Origin: Acidimicrobiales bacterium
GTDB taxonomy: Bacteria; Actinomycetota; Acidimicrobiia; Acidimicrobiales; MedAcidi-G1
DNA: 36,483 nucleotides
Assembly: GCA_016845305.1 (NCBI GenBank)
Contig: JAERSW010000110.1
Span: 1 to 36,483, forward strand
Reading direction: 5' to 3'
Below are positions 15,895-24,153 of the stretch, piece after piece. The notes beneath the pieces were generated by a model. It was not told where the DNA came from. It made no database searches and worked only from the letters and a program-made list of their open reading frames with translations. The first letter of the stretch is position 1, and every line of letters begins with the position of its first letter. A program made the translations under genes and the position numbers.

Positions 15895-17054
15895 TGGACT
15901 TCTCCCTGGGCGAACGGGCCGAGGCCTTCCGAGACGAGGTCCGGGCCTTCCTCGACGAACACCTGACCACCGACGTCGTCGAGCGGATGCACGCCACCGG
16001 CACGTTCAACGACAAGGACTTCAACGGGGCCATGGCCGAGGCGGGCCTCCTGGCCGGCGCGGTGCCCGGCTACGGCGACCGTGACCCCATCGAGCTCTAC
16101 GTGCTGTTCAACGAGCTGGAGAAGGCCGGGGCCCCGTATGACGGCCTGGCCGTCACCATGCTGGTGGCCGGCGTCGTCAACGCCGTGGGCACCGACGTCC
16201 TCCGGGAGGCCGTGCTCCCGCGGCTGCTGTCGGGGCGGTCCAACTGCTGCCTCGGCTACAGCGAGCCGGACCACGGTTCCGACGTGGCCGCCATCACCAC
16301 GAGGGCGGTCCGCGACGGCGACGAGTGGGTGGTCGACGGCCAGAAGATGTGGACCACCATGGCCCATGAGGCCGAGTGGGTGATCCTGCTGACCCGCACC
16401 GACCCGGACGTGCCCAAGCACAAGGGCCTGACCATGTTCCTGGTCCCCATGGACACCCCGGGCATCGAGGTCCAGCCCGTGCCGACCATGGCCAGCGAGC
16501 GCACCAACGCCACGTTCTACGACGGCGTGCGGGTCCACGACCGCTGGCGCCTCGGCGAGGTCGACGGCGGTTGGGCCGTGATGGGCGTGGCCCTGGCCTT
16601 CGAACGGGGCGTCATGGGCGGCACCAACCCGGCCGTCCCGCTGCTGCGCCACGTGCGTTCCTGGGCGGCGGAGGCCCCGTCGCCGGACGGCGGCACCATG
16701 GCCGACGACCCGCTGCTGCTGGAGCGCACCGCCCGCACGGCGATGGCCAACCAGGTGTCGCAGCTGCTGACCCTTCGGGCGGCGTGGATCGCCGCCACCG
16801 GGGGCCTGCCCGGCCTGGAGGGCTCGATGGCCAAGTTGTACGCCACCGAGCGGTACCAGCAGGCGGTGGGCTGGTTCCAGCAGATGGCCGGCGCCGAGGG
16901 GCTGCTGTCGTTCGGCGTGGACGGGGCCGCCGCCGACGGCTGGATCGACTACGACGGCCGCCACTCGCCGGTGACCACCATCTACGGCGGCACCACCGAG
17001 ATCAACCGCAACAACGTGGCCGAGCGGCACCTGGGGCTCCCCCGCGCCCGCTGA
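15894..17054 (+). CDS. Acyl-CoA dehydrogenase, probable catalytic subunit of the pair
   Basis: 386 residues. The ATG overlaps the previous stop by one base (TGATG). FAD/substrate segments are CCLGYSEPDHGSDVAAITTRA and WVVDGQKMWTT. LAFERG is the ER motif that holds the catalytic Glu in long-chain/isovaleryl-type enzymes, and TIYGGTTEINRNNVAERHLGLPR is the C-terminal FAD-contact motif. Length is normal. The protein oxidises an acyl-CoA to the enoyl-CoA, passing electrons to ETF. Tight coupling with the gene upstream indicates a two-subunit enzyme. Neighbouring crotonase genes could take the next step. Confidence 0.92.
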   Translation: MDFSLGERAEAFRDEVRAFLDEHLTTDVVERMHATGTFNDKDFNGAMAEAGLLAGAVPGYGDRDPIELYVLFNELEKAGAPYDGLAVTMLVAGVVNAVGTDVLREAVLPRLLSGRSNCCLGYSEPDHGSDVAAITTRAVRDGDEWVVDGQKMWTTMAHEAEWVILLTRTDPDVPKHKGLTMFLVPMDTPGIEVQPVPTMASERTNATFYDGVRVHDRWRLGEVDGGWAVMGVALAFERGVMGGTNPAVPLLRHVRSWAAEAPSPDGGTMADDPLLLERTARTAMANQVSQLLTLRAAWIAATGGLPGLEGSMAKLYATERYQQAVGWFQQMAGAEGLLSFGVDGAAADGWIDYDGRHSPVTTIYGGTTEINRNNVAERHLGLPRAR

Positions 17055-17064
17055 GCGCCTCGCC

Positions 17065-17080
17065 CCCGCCGGCCTGCGGG
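17065..17080. terminator. Weak terminator hairpin between convergent genes
   Basis: CCCGC (17065-17069) pairs with GCGGG (17076-17080) across CGGCCT in the 48-base gap after the acyl-CoA dehydrogenase and before the tyrosine phosphatase end. The stem is short and there is no U-tract. Confidence 0.35.
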
Positions 17081-17102
17081 CGGGTTCGGGCCACGGACCC
17101 CG

Positions 17103-17900
17103 TCAGTCCAGCAACGACTCCCGGAGACGGGCGATCCACCCGTCGTCGACGCCGAAGCCGTCGCGGAACATGGCCTCCGGCCCACCCCAGTGGTCGTCGA
17201 CGGCGGCCATCTGGGCGGCCACGGCCTCCGGCGACACCTCAATGAAGGGCCGCATCAGCTCGACCGCGGCCGGCGTGGCCCACCCGGCCTCGACCAGGCC
17301 GGCGACGCGCCGCTCCGCCCCCCGGTTGCTCTCCAGGTAGTGCGCCACCACGGCGCTCCGCTCCACCCCCAGCAGCAGGAGCAGCGCCGTGCCCACCCAG
17401 CCGGCCCGGTCCTTGCCGGCCGAGCAGTGCCAGACCAGCGGCCAGTTGTCGGGATCGCCGACCACGGAGAACACCTCGGCGAAGGTGGCGACCCGGCCCG
17501 GCTCGGTCACCATCATCGCCGCGCCCCGGACCGCGATGTCCAGGGCCCGACCGTCCGACCACACGGCGCGCATCTCGTCCTCGTCGCCGCGCCCGATCAT
17601 GGCCCGGATGTCGGCGCCCGCCCCGGCGTCATCGGGGATGGGGACCGGTCGGCCGACCACGCCGTCGGGCAGGCGGTCGGGCCCGTCGGCGGCGATGTCG
17701 TCCTCGGTCCGCAGGTCGACCACCGTGCGCACGGCGAGCGCCTCCAGGCGGGACCGGTCGACGTCGGTGGCCGCCGCCAGGTGGCCGGACCGCCACAGCA
17801 GGCCACCCACCGTGGTGCGACCGTCGACGGTCGGCAGGCCGCCGATCCCCCGGAAGTTCGAGATGCGCTCCATCGTGGGCGAGGGATCCTGTCCGGGCAT
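17103..17900 (-). CDS. Tyrosine-protein phosphatase (Y_phosphatase3/PtpB-like)
   Basis: 265 residues from the ATG at 17900. The P-loop HCSAGKDRAGWVGTALLL has the CX5R signature with nucleophile C159 and R165. The N-terminal ISNFRGIGGLPTVDGRTTVGGLLWRSGHL and TVVDLRTEDDI are typical of actinobacterial/firmicute tyrosine phosphatases such as mycobacterial PtpB. It dephosphorylates phosphotyrosine and possibly phosphoinositides in this subfamily. No signal peptide is seen. It is transcribed alone, divergent from the enoyl-CoA hydratase at 17946. Physiological substrate is unknown. Confidence 0.9.
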   Translation of the reverse strand: MPGQDPSPTMERISNFRGIGGLPTVDGRTTVGGLLWRSGHLAAATDVDRSRLEALAVRTVVDLRTEDDIAADGPDRLPDGVVGRPVPIPDDAGAGADIRAMIGRGDEDEMRAVWSDGRALDIAVRGAAMMVTEPGRVATFAEVFSVVGDPDNWPLVWHCSAGKDRAGWVGTALLLLLGVERSAVVAHYLESNRGAERRVAGLVEAGWATPAAVELMRPFIEVSPEAVAAQMAAVDDHWGGPEAMFRDGFGVDDGWIARLRESLLD

Positions 17901-17932
17901 CCGTGCATGCTGGCACCCCTCCCGTGGCCACC

Positions 17933-17938
17933 TACGAT
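17933..17938 (+). promoter_or_regulatory. -10 hexamer TACGAT of the enoyl-CoA hydratase gene
   Basis: TACGAT, seven bases, then the GTG at 17946. There is no Shine-Dalgarno, consistent with a leaderless transcript, and it supports the GTG start. Confidence 0.55.
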
Positions 17939-17945
17939 CCGGCAC

Positions 17946-18770
17946 GTGGCCGAGCACCCCGCCCAGCACCCCTCGGGGAACCCCGCAGAGAATCTCCTCG
18001 TGGACGACCCACGGCCCGGGGTCCGGCGCCTCACCCTCAACCGTCCGGAGAAGCGCAACGCGCTCGACAACGCGCTGCGGACGGCGTTGTTCGAGGCACT
18101 GCGGGCCTCGGACGTGGACGACGCCGTGCACGTCACGATCCTGCGGGGCGCCGGCCCGTGCTTCTCGTCGGGCTACGACCTCGGTTCGGACCTGTCGGCC
18201 GATCGACCCACCTACACCGCGGGCGGCGACGGCTCGTGGCCACGCCAGGCCACCGAGGGCTGGCTCTCGCTGTGGGACCTCGCCAAGCCCGTCATCGCCC
18301 AGGTGCACGGCTACGCCATGGCCGGCGGTTCGGAGCTGGCCGCGGCCTGCGACCTCGTCTACCTGGCCGACGACGCCACCATCTCGCACCCCGTCCTCCG
18401 GGTGGCCGGCACCCCCGACTTCGCCGTCCACCCGTGGCTGGTGGGGCTCCGCAACGCCATGGAGATGGTCCTGACCGGTGACGCGGTGACCGCCGACGAG
18501 GCGGTCCGGGTGGGCTACGCCAACAGGGCCTACCCGGCCGACGAACTCGACGACGCCGTACTGGCCGTGGCCGAACGCATGGCGGCCATTCCCCACGAGC
18601 TGCTGCAGCTCAACAAGCGGTGGGTCTACCGAGCCATGGACGCCATGGGTGCCCGCACGGCCATCCGCTCGGCGGTCGACCTCGGCTCGCTGGCCCAGAA
18701 GGCACCCGGCGTGCAGGCCAACCTGGCCGACCTGCGGAACCGGATCCGGGGAGCGGCCTCCGGCGACTGA
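17946..18770 (+). CDS. Enoyl-CoA hydratase/isomerase family protein
   Basis: 274 residues from the GTG at 17946. The open frame extends far upstream, but that part is antisense to the phosphatase gene. Crotonase motifs are LNRPEKRNALDNAL, CFSSGYDLGSDL (oxyanion hole) and VHGYAMAGGSELAAACDLVY, with the first catalytic Glu present in GGSEL. The second Glu of hydratases is not at the usual P-E site (the region reads SHPVLRVAGTPDFAVHPW), so the reaction may differ from simple hydration. The N-terminal 20 residues are Pro/His-rich and unconserved. It ends at a strong hairpin. Substrate is unknown. Confidence 0.88.
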   Translation: MAEHPAQHPSGNPAENLLVDDPRPGVRRLTLNRPEKRNALDNALRTALFEALRASDVDDAVHVTILRGAGPCFSSGYDLGSDLSADRPTYTAGGDGSWPRQATEGWLSLWDLAKPVIAQVHGYAMAGGSELAAACDLVYLADDATISHPVLRVAGTPDFAVHPWLVGLRNAMEMVLTGDAVTADEAVRVGYANRAYPADELDDAVLAVAERMAAIPHELLQLNKRWVYRAMDAMGARTAIRSAVDLGSLAQKAPGVQANLADLRNRIRGAASGD

Positions 18771-18778
18771 CCCGGTCC

Positions 18779-18798
18779 CCCGGGCGTGAACGCCCGGG
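18779..18798. terminator. Strong bidirectional terminator hairpin
   Basis: CCCGGGCG (18779-18786) pairs perfectly with CGCCCGGG (18791-18798) across a TGAA tetraloop, eight bases after the hydratase stop and 33 bases before the end of the convergent desaturase gene. This is the clearest hairpin between genes in the window. Confidence 0.68.
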
Positions 18799-18831
18799 AC
18801 GGGTTGGAGGGCGGGATGGGGGGAACGCGTG

Positions 18832-19749
18832 TCAGGCGTTGGCGCGGGCGCCCCGCCTGGCCAGACGGGCCTCGAAGGCCTCGGCCTGGGCCACCAGGGC
18901 ATCGGGGATGGCCAGGATCTTCTCCTGCAACTCTGACGCCCGAGCATCGGGGCCGTCCATGTCCTCGATCCGCCAGTGTCGGAGCAGCGGACGGACCACC
19001 TGCTCGGCGTGGATCCGCAGGTTGTAGATCCCTGCCTTGGCGATGGACACCGCCCGCCGGTTGAAGTTCGGGATGCCCGTCCCCGGCATCTTGAAGTCGG
19101 CCAGGACCCGGTGGATGGCTTCCAGCACCAGCGTCGGGGCCTCGCGCAGCATGGCGGTGGTGACGCCCCGGTAGAAGAGGAAGTGGTGGTTCTCGTCGGC
19201 GGCCACCCGGCTCATGACCTCGTGGGCGATCTCGCAGTCGGCCTTCACCCCGGCGTTGCGGTGGCTGATCCTCGTGGCCAGCTCCTGGGCCGACGTGTAG
19301 GCGAAGACCTCCACCGGGCACGGCGAGTCGTACCGCCAGCCCTTGGTCACCGTGGCCACCCGTTCGTCCTCCAGGTTGGCCGGATCGCAGTTGCGGGTGG
19401 CAAGGAGGTAGTTGCGGATGGCGATGGAGTGCTGGCCCTCCTCGGCGGTCCACAGCCGGGACCACTCCACCATCGGCGAGTCCTCGGCGAACGAGCCCGA
19501 GATCTTGGCGTGGTAGTAGGGCAGGTTGTCCTCGGTCAGCAGGTTGAGCTGCAGGGCGGTGCGGACCTCGGGCGACAGGGTGGCCTGGGACTCGTCCCAC
19601 GGCTCGTCCCGGAAGCTGCGACCCATCTCCCACGGCACCACCTCGTGGGCGTACCAGTGCTGGCGACGCTCCCGATGCTCGGCCATGAGCCGGGAGACCT
19701 CCGGCTCGACGGTGGTCACCAGCTCGAACGACTCGGCGGTGGCGGTCAC
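18832..19749 (-). CDS. Acyl-ACP desaturase (DesA-like, di-iron)
   Basis: 305 residues from the GTG at 19749. The di-iron ligands of soluble acyl-ACP desaturases are visible: E73 (LLTEDNLPYYH), E104/H107 (WTAEEGQHS), E156 (SAQELATRISHRN) and E186/H189 (ADENHH). NLLTEDNLPYYH and ELATRISHRN closely match mycobacterial DesA1/DesA2. The enzyme inserts a double bond into an acyl chain on acyl carrier protein, using O2 and ferredoxin. The GTG was chosen because the DesA family starts just before ESFELVTTVEPE and GGAG lies five bases upstream. An ATG at 19830 would add 27 unconserved, Arg/Pro-rich residues. It is transcribed alone. Confidence 0.92.
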   Translation of the reverse strand: MTATAESFELVTTVEPEVSRLMAEHRERRQHWYAHEVVPWEMGRSFRDEPWDESQATLSPEVRTALQLNLLTEDNLPYYHAKISGSFAEDSPMVEWSRLWTAEEGQHSIAIRNYLLATRNCDPANLEDERVATVTKGWRYDSPCPVEVFAYTSAQELATRISHRNAGVKADCEIAHEVMSRVAADENHHFLFYRGVTTAMLREAPTLVLEAIHRVLADFKMPGTGIPNFNRRAVSIAKAGIYNLRIHAEQVVRPLLRHWRIEDMDGPDARASELQEKILAIPDALVAQAEAFEARLARRGARANA

Positions 19750-19902
19750 GGGTCTCCGTTCCGGGAGGGGCCTGGCGTGGTCGCCGGAGCGGGCTCCGGG
19801 TCGACGCTCGGCTGATGGGCGTACGGACATGCTACGGCCCCCGGCGCCCCGCCGTTCGGGCGGGCCTCCGGGGGCCGAGCAGTGGTTCGGTGGACGACCG
19901 GG

Positions 19903-22701
19903 TCAGGCCGCGGCGGGCTCCAGGTCGTCGTAGGTCTTGTTCCTCCGGAACTCCAGGAGGATCTTCTTCGATGTCACCGCCAGGATCGCCCCGGCGAACA
20001 TGGTGAGGAAGGCTCCCGCCCCTGTCACCACGTTCAGGTCGGAGACCCTTGCCAGGCTGGCCACCCAGATGATGCCGATGAGCGCAAGGCCGCCGCCGGC
20101 CGCGGCCACGGCCGCGCTCCACCTCCAGCGTCGTTGTTCGTCGAGCCCGAGCAGGCCCGAGGCTGGCACGGTCAGGGCTGCGCCGAGGACCGACACCACC
20201 AGGGCCAGCTTGCCCAGCCCGGCGCCCTGGTCGGTGTAGCCGTCGGTGATGACCTTGGCCTGACGGCGGAACTTGTTCCGCAGCGACGTCACCTTGCTGG
20301 TGTTGGTGGCGGCCAGCGCCGGATTCGCCTTGGCCTCCTCGCGCAGGCGATCCATCTCGTCGATGATCTCCTGCGGGAGCTCCGAGGCGACCCGCTCGTC
20401 GAACGTCCAGCCGGAGTAGCCGCCGACCACCACGAGGACCACGGCGAGGGCGCCGGTGCCCATGCGACCCCAGCCGATCAGGCGCTGCAACGGCCGGAAG
20501 GCCGTGTAGGGGGCCGTCTGCAGGGCGAGGACGGCGCCGACGAGCATCACGGCACTGGCCACGATGGCCACGGTCACGCCCGATCCGTGGACGTAGCCCT
20601 CCACGTCGCGGTGCGGTGCGGCCAGCCGGTACACGAGACCGGCCATGAGCATGCAGGACGAGACGATGAGCATCGAGTCGGCACCGAACCACCGGGAACC
20701 CGTCCGGATCGTGACGGCGACCACCGCCCCGATGGCCAGGGTGGCCAGGATCTGCGTGTCCAGGAAGATGGCCGAGTCGCCGCTGCCGATGCTGCCCAGC
20801 ACCAGCCAACGGACGGCCACGCCGACCACCAGGGCCACGACGAGGGCTCGGTTCCGGTCCATGGCCACGCCGACCACCCGCAGCACGGCAGCCGCCGTGG
20901 CCAGGGCCACGATGTCCTTGACGTCCAGGGCGCTGGTCACCGGCTGCACGGCCAGGCCCACCAGGGCCACGACCAGGCCGGCGCCCATGGCGTTCCAGGT
21001 GGTGCGGGTGGCGTCCAACAGGTTCGTCCGACCGAGGGACCCCACGACCGCGGCGGCCAGGGCGGCCACGATGATGGCGACCACCTCGCCGTCGAGGCCC
21101 AGCGGCGTCTCGAAGTAGTAGCCGAGGATGCCGACCGTGGACGCCCAGACGCCCACCGACCGCCAGCTCATCGGCACGGACACCCGGGCCAGGCCCAGGA
21201 CGAGGCCGAGAACGGCCGGGATGGTGATGGTCTCGATGGCCACCGCCCACACCGCCTGGGCCTCGTGGCCCTGCAGGTTGGCCAGCGTGGTGAACCCGTC
21301 GAACTGGCCGAGGATCGGGAAGGCGTAGATCGCCGCGAAGGCACCGACGGCCACGGCCACCAGCCCCCCGGGGCCCCTCAGGCGCCCGATGCCGCCCGTC
21401 CAGAACAGGCAGGACCCCGCCGCCATGACGGCGAAGAAGCCGAGGAACAGGATGATGATGCCCGACCAGCTCCCGCCCGAGGCCACGTAGCCGTTGAACG
21501 ACTGCCCGGCCATGTCGATGTCGGTGGCCCGCGAGTGGCTGGAGAAGAGCCCGGCGTTGCTTCCCCAGGTCATCAGCGTCGACAGGACGGCGACGATGCC
21601 GCCCACGCCGACGATGGCCATGCCGAGGCGCTCGCGCCCGGAGGCCACGACCTCGTGCTCGACGTGCTCGACCTTGAGCGCCTTCTGCTCGTCGGTCTCG
21701 GCGGCCTCCACCTTCTTGAGGAGCTCCTCCGGGTCACGGCGGTTGGCCATGGCCTCGCGGATGCGCGACAGCAGGGTGCCCCCGCCGTCCTCCTCGGGCT
21801 GGGACAGGCGGTCGAGGACGACGGCCACGGTCCACAGGGCGAGACCGGACGAGATGCCGAGGCCCACGTCCAGGTTTTGGACGGCCCGGAAGACCAGGAG
21901 GCCGAGGCCCGAGGCGCCCATGATGGCGGCGATGCCGACCATGGCGATGGCCAGCATCAGCGTCTGGTTGAGGCCGGCCATGATCGACGGCTTGGCCAGC
22001 GGCAGCTGGACGTCGGTCAGGACCCGGAGCTCGGTGGCGCCGTAGGCCCGGCTGGCCTCGACCACGTCCTCGGGGACGTGTCTGATGCCCAGGTTCACCA
22101 TGCGCACCAGGGGTGGCAGGGCGTAGATCATCGTCACCATGGTCGCCGGGACGACGCCGATGCTGAAGAAGAACACGAACGGCACCATGTAGACGAAGGT
22201 GTGCACCGTCTGCATGGCGTCCAGGACCGGCCTGGTCACGTTCCAGGCCGAGTCCACCCGGGCACAGAACACCCCCAGTGGGATGCCGATCAGGGCACAC
22301 AACCCGACGGCCACGAGCACCATGCCGATGGTCCGCATGGTCTCCAGCCAGTACATGGCGCCCAGCAGGCCGCACATGGTGAGGCCGGCACCGGCCATGA
22401 TGCCGATCTTCGGCGTCCGGATGAGGGCACCGAGGATGACGGTGAAGATCACCACCTGGTACCACGGCAGGGTCAGGAGGAACTCGTTGACGAAGTTCTC
22501 CAGCAGGAAGTCGAACGGCCACTTGATGGCGTCGAGGAACCACTGGGCGTTGAGGTCCAGCCAGTCGACCATCTGGTCGAACCAGTAGCCGATCGGCAGC
22601 TGGAACTGGTCCAGCACCTTGGTCTCGGACAGGCCGACGCCCTCGGCGCGGCCGGTCCACTCGCCGGTCTCGGCGGCGGCGATCCAGGTCGCAGCGCTCA
22701 C
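19903..22701 (-). CDS. Glycine betaine/carnitine-type ABC transporter permease (ProW-like) with a ~570-residue C-terminal membrane extension
   Basis: 932 residues from the GTG at 22701, which overlaps the stop of the ATPase gene (GTGA). Residues 1 to about 295 are a ProW/OpuAB-type permease: aromatic-rich N-terminus (FLDAIKWPFDFLLENFVNEFL), several membrane helices, and the EAA loop EASRAYGATELRVLTDVQLPLA (215-236) that docks the ATPase. A charged linker, about 300-357, follows. Then comes a region with about 16 predicted hydrophobic helices, interrupted near residues 800-850 by a charged, coiled-coil-prone segment (IDEMDRLREEAKANP). Ordinary ProW is about 350 residues, so the extension is unusual; I do not recognise its family. 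It contains no obvious periplasmic binding domain, and no binding-protein gene lies nearby. Confidence 0.86.
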   Translation of the reverse strand: MSAATWIAAAETGEWTGRAEGVGLSETKVLDQFQLPIGYWFDQMVDWLDLNAQWFLDAIKWPFDFLLENFVNEFLLTLPWYQVVIFTVILGALIRTPKIGIMAGAGLTMCGLLGAMYWLETMRTIGMVLVAVGLCALIGIPLGVFCARVDSAWNVTRPVLDAMQTVHTFVYMVPFVFFFSIGVVPATMVTMIYALPPLVRMVNLGIRHVPEDVVEASRAYGATELRVLTDVQLPLAKPSIMAGLNQTLMLAIAMVGIAAIMGASGLGLLVFRAVQNLDVGLGISSGLALWTVAVVLDRLSQPEEDGGGTLLSRIREAMANRRDPEELLKKVEAAETDEQKALKVEHVEHEVVASGRERLGMAIVGVGGIVAVLSTLMTWGSNAGLFSSHSRATDIDMAGQSFNGYVASGGSWSGIIILFLGFFAVMAAGSCLFWTGGIGRLRGPGGLVAVAVGAFAAIYAFPILGQFDGFTTLANLQGHEAQAVWAVAIETITIPAVLGLVLGLARVSVPMSWRSVGVWASTVGILGYYFETPLGLDGEVVAIIVAALAAAVVGSLGRTNLLDATRTTWNAMGAGLVVALVGLAVQPVTSALDVKDIVALATAAAVLRVVGVAMDRNRALVVALVVGVAVRWLVLGSIGSGDSAIFLDTQILATLAIGAVVAVTIRTGSRWFGADSMLIVSSCMLMAGLVYRLAAPHRDVEGYVHGSGVTVAIVASAVMLVGAVLALQTAPYTAFRPLQRLIGWGRMGTGALAVVLVVVGGYSGWTFDERVASELPQEIIDEMDRLREEAKANPALAATNTSKVTSLRNKFRRQAKVITDGYTDQGAGLGKLALVVSVLGAALTVPASGLLGLDEQRRWRWSAAVAAAGGGLALIGIIWVASLARVSDLNVVTGAGAFLTMFAGAILAVTSKKILLEFRRNKTYDDLEPAAA

Positions 22702-23918
22702 AGGAACACCTCCCGCTCGAAGCCGTCTACCAACTGCTCCACTCGGCCCATCTCCTCCATGATCTCCCGTGGCTCCAGCTCGCCGACCAGGCGTCCGCTG
22801 TCGTCGCACACGGCGATGGGCAACCCTCGTCCGGCCGCCGCGTAGTTGTCGTTGAACCGCGCCTCGGGCGAGGTGGTGTCGAAGTCGGACCGCAGCACCG
22901 ACGCCAGGTCGGTGGTGCCGTGGGCGAGGGCCGACGCGGCGTCGGTGACGGCCAGCAGCCCGGTGGGCCGCCCGTCGGCGTCGCACACGAAGCCGCCCCG
23001 GCGGTCCCCGAGGCGATCCACGCACTCGGTGAGCGTCTGCGACGTGTCGATGATCACCGGGGCCTGCATGACCTTGTCGACCTCGATGACCCGGCCCTGG
23101 TCGACGTCCTGGACGAACTCGGCCACGTAGCCGTCGGCCGGCTCGGTGAGGATCTCCTCCGGGGTGCCGATCTGGATGACCTTGCCGTCGCGCAGGATGC
23201 ACACCCGGTTGCCGATGCGCAGCGCCTCGTTGAGGTCGTGGGTGATGAACAGGATCGTCTTGTGGAGCCGTGACTGGATGGTCATCAGCTCGTCCTGCAT
23301 CTGGCGCCGGATCAGCGGGTCCAGCGCGCTGAACGCCTCGTCCATGAGCAGGATGTCGGGGTTGGAGCACAGCGCCCGGGCCAGGCCGACGCGCTGCTGC
23401 ATGCCGCCCGACAGCTCACGGGGCGAGTTGAAGGCGTAGGCCTCGAGGCCGACCATGGCGAGGGCCTCGATGGCCGCCTCGTGGCGCTCCTTCTTCTCGA
23501 CGCCCTGGACCTTCAGGCCGTAGGCGGTGTTGTCGATGACGTTCCGGTGCGGGAACAGCGCGAAGTGCTGGAACACCATCGACAGCTTCTCGCGGCGGAA
23601 CGACTGCAGGGCCGCCCCGGTCAGGTCCTGGACGTTGGTGCCCTCGACCATGACCCGGCCGTGGGTGACGTCGTGGAGCTTGTTGACCGTCCGGATGGCC
23701 GTGGACTTGCCCGACCCGGACAGGCCCATGACCACGAAGATCTCGCCCTTCTGCACCTCGAAGGAGATGTCGCGCATGCCGACCACGTGGCCGGTCTGGC
23801 GCTGGACCTCGTCCTTGCCCACGCCCGAGGAGCACAGGTCGAAGGCCCGCCCCCTGGGGTTGGGTCCGAAGATCTTGTAGACGTTCTCGAGTGCGATGAT
23901 CGGCTCGGCGTCCGACAT
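22698..23918 (-). CDS. proV: Glycine betaine/carnitine/proline-type ABC transporter ATPase (ProV-like) with CBS domains
   Basis: 406 residues. Motifs are Walker A GLSGSGKST (65-73), signature LSGGMQQ (169-175), Walker B ILLMDE (189-194) and the switch His in ITHD. The C-terminal ~120 residues (VIIDTSQTLTECVDRL, GFVCDADGRPTGLLAVTDA, PIAVCDDSGRLVGELEPREIMEE) form a CBS pair, which in OpuA/ProV senses ionic strength. The start has a strong AGGAGGGG site (about 23924-23931), and the gene overlaps the permease by four bases. It energises uptake of compatible solutes. An insert (about 20-46, LCSSGVGKDEVQRQTGH) near the N-terminus is typical of this subfamily. Substrate preference is inferred from the catabolic genes around it. 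Confidence 0.93.
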   Translation of the reverse strand: MSDAEPIIALENVYKIFGPNPRGRAFDLCSSGVGKDEVQRQTGHVVGMRDISFEVQKGEIFVVMGLSGSGKSTAIRTVNKLHDVTHGRVMVEGTNVQDLTGAALQSFRREKLSMVFQHFALFPHRNVIDNTAYGLKVQGVEKKERHEAAIEALAMVGLEAYAFNSPRELSGGMQQRVGLARALCSNPDILLMDEAFSALDPLIRRQMQDELMTIQSRLHKTILFITHDLNEALRIGNRVCILRDGKVIQIGTPEEILTEPADGYVAEFVQDVDQGRVIEVDKVMQAPVIIDTSQTLTECVDRLGDRRGGFVCDADGRPTGLLAVTDAASALAHGTTDLASVLRSDFDTTSPEARFNDNYAAAGRGLPIAVCDDSGRLVGELEPREIMEEMGRVEQLVDGFEREVFL

Positions 23919-24140
23919 GCATCCCCCTCCTGGCTGGTCGTCCCCCGACGGGCCGGCCCACCCGGTGGGCAGGCCCCGTCAGGGCCGGAAACTAGCAGGG
24001 CCCTCCGATGGTCGCTGAAGGTCCCCGACCGGGTTCGAACACGTCACCCCTCCCGGCCGGGGTGAACCCTATACAAACGTTCAGTCGCCCGGAAGGGTCC
24101 GCGCGCTTGTCGGCCCACGGGCCGACTGGACCCAGGGGCC
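23919..24140. other. Divergent intergenic region with an AT-rich island
   Basis: 235 bases separate the ATPase gene from the methyltransferase. A short AT-rich patch (about 24065-24083) stands out from the GC-rich surroundings. On the minus strand it contains TAGGGT (24066-24071), the same hexamer used at other genes here, which would give the transporter operon a 5' leader of about 140 bases. GC-rich inverted segments at about 23945-23990 could fold in that leader. No gene is seen. Confidence 0.45.
24066..24071 (-). promoter_or_regulatory. Candidate -10 (TAGGGT) for the ABC transporter operon
   Basis: Minus-strand TAGGGT inside the only AT-rich patch upstream of the ATPase gene. No clear -35 hexamer is seen. 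Unlike the leaderless genes, this one has a good Shine-Dalgarno, so a leader is expected. Confidence 0.4.
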
Positions 24141-24146
24141 TAGGGT
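24141..24146 (+). promoter_or_regulatory. -10 hexamer TAGGGT of the methyltransferase gene
   Basis: TAGGGT, seven bases, then the GTG at 24154. No Shine-Dalgarno is present, so a leaderless transcript is predicted. Confidence 0.6.
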
Positions 24147-24153
24147 CTCACCC

